This document shows, one piece after another, positions 30,660-35,439 of a DNA stretch of 35,439 bases; positions within the stretch are counted from its first letter, which is position 1; every line of letters starts with the position of its first letter. The notes under the pieces are model-generated. The model did not search any database. It was not told the DNA's origin and saw only the letters and a program-made list of their open reading frames with translations. Source of the DNA: DSNY01 sp016861185 (lineage in GTDB: Bacteria > Pseudomonadota > Gammaproteobacteria > Burkholderiales > Burkholderiaceae_F); contig SZOR01000033.1 in the NCBI GenBank assembly GCA_030263275.1, positions 1-35,439 on the forward strand, read 5' to 3'. The position numbers and the translations under genes are program-made.

Positions 30660-31532
30660 ATGTCCAACCGCATCCATCCCACCGCCACCGTCGACGCCGG
30701 CGCCCGTCTCGGGGAAGACATCGAGATCGGCCCGTACGCGGTGATCGAGGCCGACGCCGAGATCGGCGACGGCTGCACGATCGCCGCGCATGCGGTCGTC
30801 AAACGCCATACGCGCCTGGGCCGCGGCAACCGCGTCTACGAGCACGCGGTGATCGGCGGCGAGCCGCAGGACCTCCGGTTCAGAGCCTGCGCCAGCTTCG
30901 TGACGATCGGCGACGGCAACGTCATTCGCGAGGGCGTCACGATCCATCGCGGCAGCCGTGAAGGCGGCGTGACCCGGATCGCCAACGGCTGCATGCTGAT
31001 GGCCACCGCGCACGTCGCGCACGACTGCGAGTTGGCCGACGGCGTGATCATGGCCAACGGCGCAGTTCTCGGCGGCCATGTACGCGTCGGCGAACGGGCG
31101 TTCCTCTCCGGCCTGGTCGGAGTGCACCAGTTCTGCCGCGTGGGCCGACTCGCGATGGTGGCCAGCAGCGCCCGCATCGTCCAGGACTGCCTTCCCTTCG
31201 TGATCACCGAAGGGCATCCCGCCCGAGCGCGGGCGTTGAACGTGGTGGGTCTGCGCCGCGCCGGGTTCGACTCCGCCGCGCTGCTCGAACTGAAGCGCGC
31301 GTTTCGCCTGCTGCGCTCCGGCCTGCCGCTTGCCGAAATCCTCGCGCAGATGGACGCGATGCCTTCGCCGTTGGCGCGGGAGATGGCGGAGTTCATCCGC
31401 GGTTGCGCGCGCGACCCTTCCCCCGGACTCGACCCCGGATCAAGTCCGGGGCGCAGCCCTTCGACGGGCTCAGGACGCGGCTTTGCCCATCCGATCGGCC
31501 GCGCGGCGCGTCGTGCGGAGCCGGGCGAGTGA
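30660..31532 (+). CDS. lpxA: Acyl-[ACP]-UDP-GlcNAc O-acyltransferase (LpxA), with a repeat-derived tail
   Basis: A 290-residue left-handed beta-helix acyltransferase, the first lipid A step. The catalytic histidine is His121 (AHVAHDC; His125 of E. coli). VHQFC and LNVVGLRRAGF follow as in LpxA. At the hydrocarbon-ruler position (Gly173 in E. coli) it has Ser169, which may shorten the preferred acyl chain. With gnnA and gnnB upstream it should put the first acyl chain on the 3-amine of UDP-GlcNAc3N to give an amide. Residues after about 250 (DPSPGLDPGSSPGRSPSTGSG) are translated from intergenic-type repeats and exceed the usual 255-265 length. No lpxD, fabZ or lpxB is adjacent, so this may be an extra or relocated lpxA. 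Start ATG 30660, 8 bp after the gnnB stop. Confidence 0.9.
   Translation: MSNRIHPTATVDAGARLGEDIEIGPYAVIEADAEIGDGCTIAAHAVVKRHTRLGRGNRVYEHAVIGGEPQDLRFRACASFVTIGDGNVIREGVTIHRGSREGGVTRIANGCMLMATAHVAHDCELADGVIMANGAVLGGHVRVGERAFLSGLVGVHQFCRVGRLAMVASSARIVQDCLPFVITEGHPARARALNVVGLRRAGFDSAALLELKRAFRLLRSGLPLAEILAQMDAMPSPLAREMAEFIRGCARDPSPGLDPGSSPGRSPSTGSGRGFAHPIGRAARRAEPGE
31412..31480. repeat. Two dispersed-repeat motifs inside the 3' end of lpxA
   Basis: First is CCCCGGATCAAGTCCGGGG, a 7-bp stem with a TCAAG loop. Next is CCCTTCGACGGGCTCAGGACG. Both phrases are common intergenic repeats in proteobacteria. They are read in frame into the LpxA tail as PGLDPGSSPG and SPSTGSG. Confidence 0.65.
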
Positions 31533-31650
31533 ACGCCGGGTCGATGTCCACACGGACAGCCATGTCCGCAGTGCGGTAGCCTTCGCTCGCGCCGCCGGCG
31601 ACGGCTGGCGGCGCATTCATCGGCGCACCGACGCGCCTCGGGGAGAACGA

Positions 31651-32331
31651 ATGTCCAACCGGACGAAGAAGAACGCCGTGGCCGTGTCGCGTGCCGCCGA
31701 CGCGATCGCCGACTTTATTCGGCGCGACGATCGGCGCCCCGAAACTTCGCGGCTGGCCGACGATCTGGCGTTTCTGCGCGGATTCCTGACCCGACCGTTG
31801 GAGGTCGCTTCGGTCGCGCCGAGTTCGGTGTTCCTCGAGCAGCGCGTGGTTCAGGCCGCGGGGCTGGCGAACGCGCGCTGCGTCGTCGAACTCGGACCCG
31901 GAACCGGCGGCACGACCCGCGCGCTCCTGCGGGCGCTGGCGCCGCAGGCGCGGCTGCTCGCGATCGAGCTGAACCCGTCGTTCTGCGCGCGGCTGCGCCG
32001 CCGCATCGACGACGCCCGGCTGACGGTGCAAGAGGGCAGCGCCGAGGCGCTGGCCGAGCATCTCGCGCAGCGGGGACTGCCTGCGCCGGACGCCGTGATC
32101 TCGGGCATTCCGTTTTCGACGCTGCCGGCCGATGCGGCACAACGCATCGCCGCGGCGATCCACGCGAGCCTCGCGCCCGGCGGCCGCTTCGTCGCCTACC
32201 AGTTGCGAGCGCACGTAGCGGGCTACGCGGCGCCGCGCCTGGGCGCGGCGACCGTGGAGTGGGAATGGCGCAACCTGCCGCCGATGCGCGTGTTCCGCTG
32301 GGTCAAGCCGCGCGCGCATGGCGCGGCCTGA
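31651..32331 (+). CDS. PmtA-like SAM-dependent phospholipid methyltransferase
   Basis: A 226-residue class I methyltransferase of the KsgA-related phospholipid N-methyltransferase type. The segment FLRGFLTRPLEVASVAPSS matches the pre-motif helix of PmtA proteins. The SAM motif is CVVELGPGTGGTTRALLRAL, then LAIELNPSFCARLRRRI and the post-I motif SGIPFSTLP, which takes the place of the NLPY of rRNA enzymes. It would methylate phosphatidylethanolamine towards phosphatidylcholine, but an untested related substrate is equally possible. ATG 31651 has GGGGAGA upstream. It is 118 bp past lpxA, so it may share the lipid theme without being in the operon. Confidence 0.78.
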   Translation: MSNRTKKNAVAVSRAADAIADFIRRDDRRPETSRLADDLAFLRGFLTRPLEVASVAPSSVFLEQRVVQAAGLANARCVVELGPGTGGTTRALLRALAPQARLLAIELNPSFCARLRRRIDDARLTVQEGSAEALAEHLAQRGLPAPDAVISGIPFSTLPADAAQRIAAAIHASLAPGGRFVAYQLRAHVAGYAAPRLGAATVEWEWRNLPPMRVFRWVKPRAHGAA

Positions 32332-32440
32332 TCGCCGAACCAGCGGTCTGGCGCCGGTGGCGCGGCGCACCCGTTGACGGCGCGCAACCAGCCGGCCCGC
32401 GCGACGCCTACGCTGGTATTGCGTTCAGAGGAGACGAGAC

Positions 32441-32722
32441 ATGAAAAGCAGAACGCATACGAGCGAACCTCGGACCGCGAAAACGGCGAAGCGCCGCATG
32501 CGCGCGGCGCCTGCGGCCGCGGCGGCGGCGGGCGAACGCGCAGCGCCCAGCCCCGAGCAACGGCGGTCGATGATTGCGCAGGCAGCGTACTTCCGCGCCG
32601 AGCAGCGCGGCTTTGCGTCCGGAGCGGAACTGCAAGACTGGCTCGCTGCGGAGGCGGAAATCGACCGCGCGCTGGGCGGACCGACGTTGCTCGAGCACCA
32701 GCTCGCGCACAGCGACACTTGA
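32441..32722 (+). CDS. DUF2934 family small protein
   Basis: A 93-residue basic protein. The N-terminal 40 residues are Ala/Arg-rich and probably disordered. Residues about 41-82 hold a DUF2934 unit: RSMIAQAAYFRAEQRGF, ELQDWLAAEAEIDRAL. Function is unknown. A GAGGAG site lies before ATG 32441. The gene has neighbours on the opposite strand within 100 bp and stands alone. Confidence 0.8.
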   Translation: MKSRTHTSEPRTAKTAKRRMRAAPAAAAAAGERAAPSPEQRRSMIAQAAYFRAEQRGFASGAELQDWLAAEAEIDRALGGPTLLEHQLAHSDT

Positions 32723-32818
32723 GCGAGCCTCTCGGCGCCGCCGATTGCAGGCGCGCCGGATTCGGGAAACAGCCCGCTTCGGCACCCCGACGCGGCATGT
32801 CACCTGCGCGTCCCACGC

Positions 32819-35439
32819 TCATTGCGGCACGCGAGCTTCCTCGGACGCGGCCTGGATCGCTGCCCGTGCACCGTCGCGCAGGCGCACGGCGGCCGTAAAC
32901 AGCTCGCCGGCCGCCGATTCGCACTCGACCGGCGCGCCGATGTCGACCTGCAGCGCGGCGCGCCGCGGCCACCAGCGGCCGGCGCCGAGCAGTTGCCGCG
33001 TGCCGCGGATCGCCAGCGGCACGACCGGCACACGCGCGCTGGCCGCGGCGAGAAACGCGCCGAGACGGAACGGCAGAAGCCCCGGGCGCTCGATGAACGT
33101 GCCTTCGGGGAACACCAACAGCGAACGACCCTGCCGGACCGCGTCGGCCATCCGGTTGGCGTCCTCGACGCTGCGCTTGACATCGAAACGTTCGACGAAC
33201 TCGGCGCCGAGCCGGCGCAGGTACGGGCCTGCGACCCATTGCCCGCGCAGTTCGCGCTTGGCGACGAACGCGTACGGGCGCGGCAGTGCGGCCACGAGCA
33301 CCATGCCGTCGAGGTAACTCGCGTGGTTGCCGACCAGCACGCACGGCCGCGCCGGCAGGCGTTCGAGTCCGCGCACCGCGAGCGGTATGCCGGCGAGACG
33401 CAAGAGCAGCCGCGCCGCGGCGCGGCCGACCTTCCACGCCGCCGCCGGCGTCCGCGTGAACAAGGTGAGCAGCCAGACCACCGGGGCGAGTACCCAGAAC
33501 GCCGCCATCGCCCGCAGTCCGAACAGTGCCGCGCCCAGCGCCGCGATCGCCTGCCGCAGCCGCGGTACGGCGGCGCCGAGGGTAAGCCTCAGCACCTGCC
33601 AGCGCAGCGCGCGCGCCGGCGCGTGGAGGCGGCCCTGCTCGTATAACGCGCGGCATGCGGCGCGGCGGATCTTGCCGCTCGAAGTCTTCAGCACCGCGTG
33701 CGGCGGCGCCAGCACGACTTCGTCGGGCGGCTCGCCGATGGCGTCGAGCACCGCGCGCGCGATGGCGGCGTGCAGGCGTGCGCGTTCGTCCGCACCCGTG
33801 GCGCGCACTTCGGCGAGCACGATGAGGCGCTCGGTGCCGCGTTCGGGATCGGGCGCGCCGAACGCCGCGACGCACCCCTTGCGCACGCCTTCGATCGCGC
33901 CGGCCGCGTCTTCGATCTCCTCGGGGTACAGGTTGCGGCCGCCGCGGATGATGATGTCCTTCACGCGCCCGGTGATGTAGACCTCGCCGCCGGCGACGTA
34001 CGCGCGGTCGCCGGTGTCGAGCCAGCCGTCGCGAAAGAGCCGCGCGGTCTCCTGCGGATTGCGGAAGTAGCCCTGCGTGGCCGACGGGCCGCGGAAGTGC
34101 AGATGGCCCTCGATGCGCTCTCCGACTTCGCGCTCTGCGTCGTCGACGATGCGGATCGAATGGTCCGGCAGCGGCCGGCCGCACGAGACGAAGCGCAACG
34201 CGGTCGCATCGTCCGCGGCGGCGGGCAGCGCGCGGCCGCTGCGCGCGAACGGTTCGCGCTGCACGCGGTCGATCAACGGGCCACGCCGTAGCGGCGGAAA
34301 AAGCAGGCCGACCGACGCTTCGGCCAGGCCATAGACGGGCGTGACCGCTTCGGGCTTCAGTCCGTAGCGCGCGAAGCGCTGCTGGAAGCGCGCGAGCGTG
34401 TCGGGGTTCACCGCCTCGGCGCCGTTGAAGGCGAGCCGCCAGCACGACAGGTCGAGCCCTTCCAGCTCGGCGTCGTCGATGCGCTTCAGGCACAGCTCCC
34501 ACGCGAAGTTCGGCCCCGCCGACAGCGTGCCGCGCCACTCGTGGATCGCCCACAACCAGCGCGCAGGCTTCGACAGGAACGCGAGCGGCGACATCACGAC
34601 CAGCGGACAGCCGACGTACAGCGTGCCGAGAAACGCGCCGATCAGCCCCATGTCGTGATACAGCGGCAGCCAACTGATGAACACGTCGCGCGGATTCGCC
34701 TCGATCGTGCGCACCATCGCGCGGATGTTGGCGAGCAGATTGGCGTGCGTCAGCGCAACGCCCTTCGGCGCGCCGGTGCTGCCCGACGTGTACTGCACGA
34801 AGGCGAGATCGTCGCCCTGCAGCGGAGCCGGCGTGAACGCGCCGCCGCGCTCGGCGAGCGCCTGCGCCGTGACCACGTGGCGCAGCCCCGGCACGCGCGC
34901 CTGCAGCAGCCGCGCGACCACCTTCGCTTCCGGCACGGTGACGAGGATCGTCGCCTGCGCGTTGGCGAGGATGCCCGCATGGCGCAGCACGTGCTCTTCG
35001 AGCTGCGATGCGCGCGCGGGCGGATAGATCGGGACCGGAATGCCGCCGGCCAGCAGGATGCCGAAGTAGACGTCGAAGTACTCCGGCGATGTCGGCAACA
35101 TGATCGCCGCGCACTGCCGCGGCTCGAGCCCCGCGCGCTGCAGTCCGGCGGCGATCGCCATGGCGCCGTCGGCGAGCCGGCGGAAGCTGATCGACTGCGA
35201 ACTGTCGTCGGCGAGATAGGTGATTTGCGTCCGTTCCGCGTGCGCGGCCAGATGCCAGTCGAGCACGTCGAGCAGCGTGGCCGCCGCGGCCGGTTCGCCC
35301 GGTTCTGCCGGCGGCGCGGCAGGCCGTGCTGCTTCCGCGGCAACCGGCACGCGCTCGCGGCGCGACGCGGCGCGTCCCTGCACCGCCAGCACCGCATCGA
35401 GCAGCGCGCCGACCGTTTCGGCCCGCTGCAAGGTGTCCT
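32819..35439 (-). CDS. Acyl-AMP ligase fused to lysophospholipid acyltransferase, with probable ACP N-terminus (5' partial)
   Basis: The frame runs off the right edge, so the start is missing; numbering is from the codon at 35431. Residues 1-17 (QRAETVGALLDAVLAVQG) look like the last helix of an acyl carrier domain. After a Pro/Ala linker, residues about 52-590 form an ANL ligase of the fatty-acyl-AMP-ligase (FAAL) style: YTSGSTGAPKGV, ISWLPLYHDMGLIGAF, AGPNFAWELCLKRI, VYGLAEASVGLLF, GWLDTGDRAYVAGGE and the A10 lysine in LKTSSGKIRR. Residues about 640-870 are a PlsC/LPLAT acyltransferase with the HX4D motif at His703 (NHASYLD) and FPEGTF at about 774. A hydrophobic stretch joins the two. The predicted chemistry is activation of a fatty acid as acyl-AMP, loading on the ACP part, and transfer to a lysolipid. 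Confidence 0.9.
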   Translation of the reverse strand, partial: DTLQRAETVGALLDAVLAVQGRAASRRERVPVAAEAARPAAPPAEPGEPAAAATLLDVLDWHLAAHAERTQITYLADDSSQSISFRRLADGAMAIAAGLQRAGLEPRQCAAIMLPTSPEYFDVYFGILLAGGIPVPIYPPARASQLEEHVLRHAGILANAQATILVTVPEAKVVARLLQARVPGLRHVVTAQALAERGGAFTPAPLQGDDLAFVQYTSGSTGAPKGVALTHANLLANIRAMVRTIEANPRDVFISWLPLYHDMGLIGAFLGTLYVGCPLVVMSPLAFLSKPARWLWAIHEWRGTLSAGPNFAWELCLKRIDDAELEGLDLSCWRLAFNGAEAVNPDTLARFQQRFARYGLKPEAVTPVYGLAEASVGLLFPPLRRGPLIDRVQREPFARSGRALPAAADDATALRFVSCGRPLPDHSIRIVDDAEREVGERIEGHLHFRGPSATQGYFRNPQETARLFRDGWLDTGDRAYVAGGEVYITGRVKDIIIRGGRNLYPEEIEDAAGAIEGVRKGCVAAFGAPDPERGTERLIVLAEVRATGADERARLHAAIARAVLDAIGEPPDEVVLAPPHAVLKTSSGKIRRAACRALYEQGRLHAPARALRWQVLRLTLGAAVPRLRQAIAALGAALFGLRAMAAFWVLAPVVWLLTLFTRTPAAAWKVGRAAARLLLRLAGIPLAVRGLERLPARPCVLVGNHASYLDGMVLVAALPRPYAFVAKRELRGQWVAGPYLRRLGAEFVERFDVKRSVEDANRMADAVRQGRSLLVFPEGTFIERPGLLPFRLGAFLAAASARVPVVPLAIRGTRQLLGAGRWWPRRAALQVDIGAPVECESAAGELFTAAVRLRDGARAAIQAASEEARVPQ

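Overview
The window reads as the chromosome of a very GC-rich betaproteobacterium, probably of the order Burkholderiales or close to it. This is inferred from GC-dominated codon use, a BCAM0308-family protein, an HPF/cold-shock fusion, the ElaB/YqjE/YqjK trio, and an ACP-ligase-acyltransferase fusion. No rRNA, tRNA, CRISPR array, phage structural gene or intact transposase was seen. About 30 genes cover most of the sequence.

Layout. 1-823 (+): the 3' end of a murein endopeptidase (MepA-like) frame that runs without a break into the 3' end of a 2-oxoacid dehydrogenase E2 gene, followed by an overlapping acyl carrier protein gene. 862-4342 (-): single stress-type genes, each with a strong ribosome binding site: a triple-BON protein, an unknown protein, an HPF/RaiA plus cold-shock fusion, a BCAM0308-family zinc-ribbon protein and a hemerythrin. 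4645-6306 (-): a tight thioredoxin-like / primase-polymerase / DUF504 operon. 6395-12382 (+): a HAD phosphatase, a GpsA-type glycerol-3-phosphate dehydrogenase, and a three-gene binding-protein-dependent importer of the AfuABC/FbpABC class. 12554-17644 (-): ElaB/YqjE/YqjK-type envelope proteins, then a four-gene run of cyclopropane-synthase-like methyltransferase, DHCR24-like FAD oxidoreductase, small membrane protein and hydratase. 18104-23708: glycogen genes glgP (+), glgA (-), glgC (+). 23714-28043 (-): an ABC exporter (adaptor, FtsX-type permease, ATPase). 28568-31532 (+): gnnA-gnnB-lpxA, predicting lipid A built on 2,3-diamino-2,3-dideoxyglucose. 31651-32722 (+): a PmtA-like methyltransferase and a DUF2934 protein. 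32819 to the right edge (-): an acyl-AMP ligase fused to a lysophospholipid acyltransferase, with what looks like the end of an ACP domain at the cut N terminus.

Two themes link the genes. The first is survival under low oxygen or starvation: ribosome hibernation, hemerythrin, glycogen turnover, and YqjD-type proteins. Three FNR/Anr-like palindromes lie between genes: 3687-3700 before the BCAM0308-family gene, 4517-4530 in the hemerythrin leader region, and 17966-17979 before glgP. The second theme is envelope lipid remodelling: fatty-acid methylation, diamino lipid A, phospholipid methylation, and ACP-linked acyl activation and transfer. The intergenic space also carries at least five copies of a C-rich/G-rich hairpin repeat and one 256-bp element bounded by 20-bp terminal inverted repeats.
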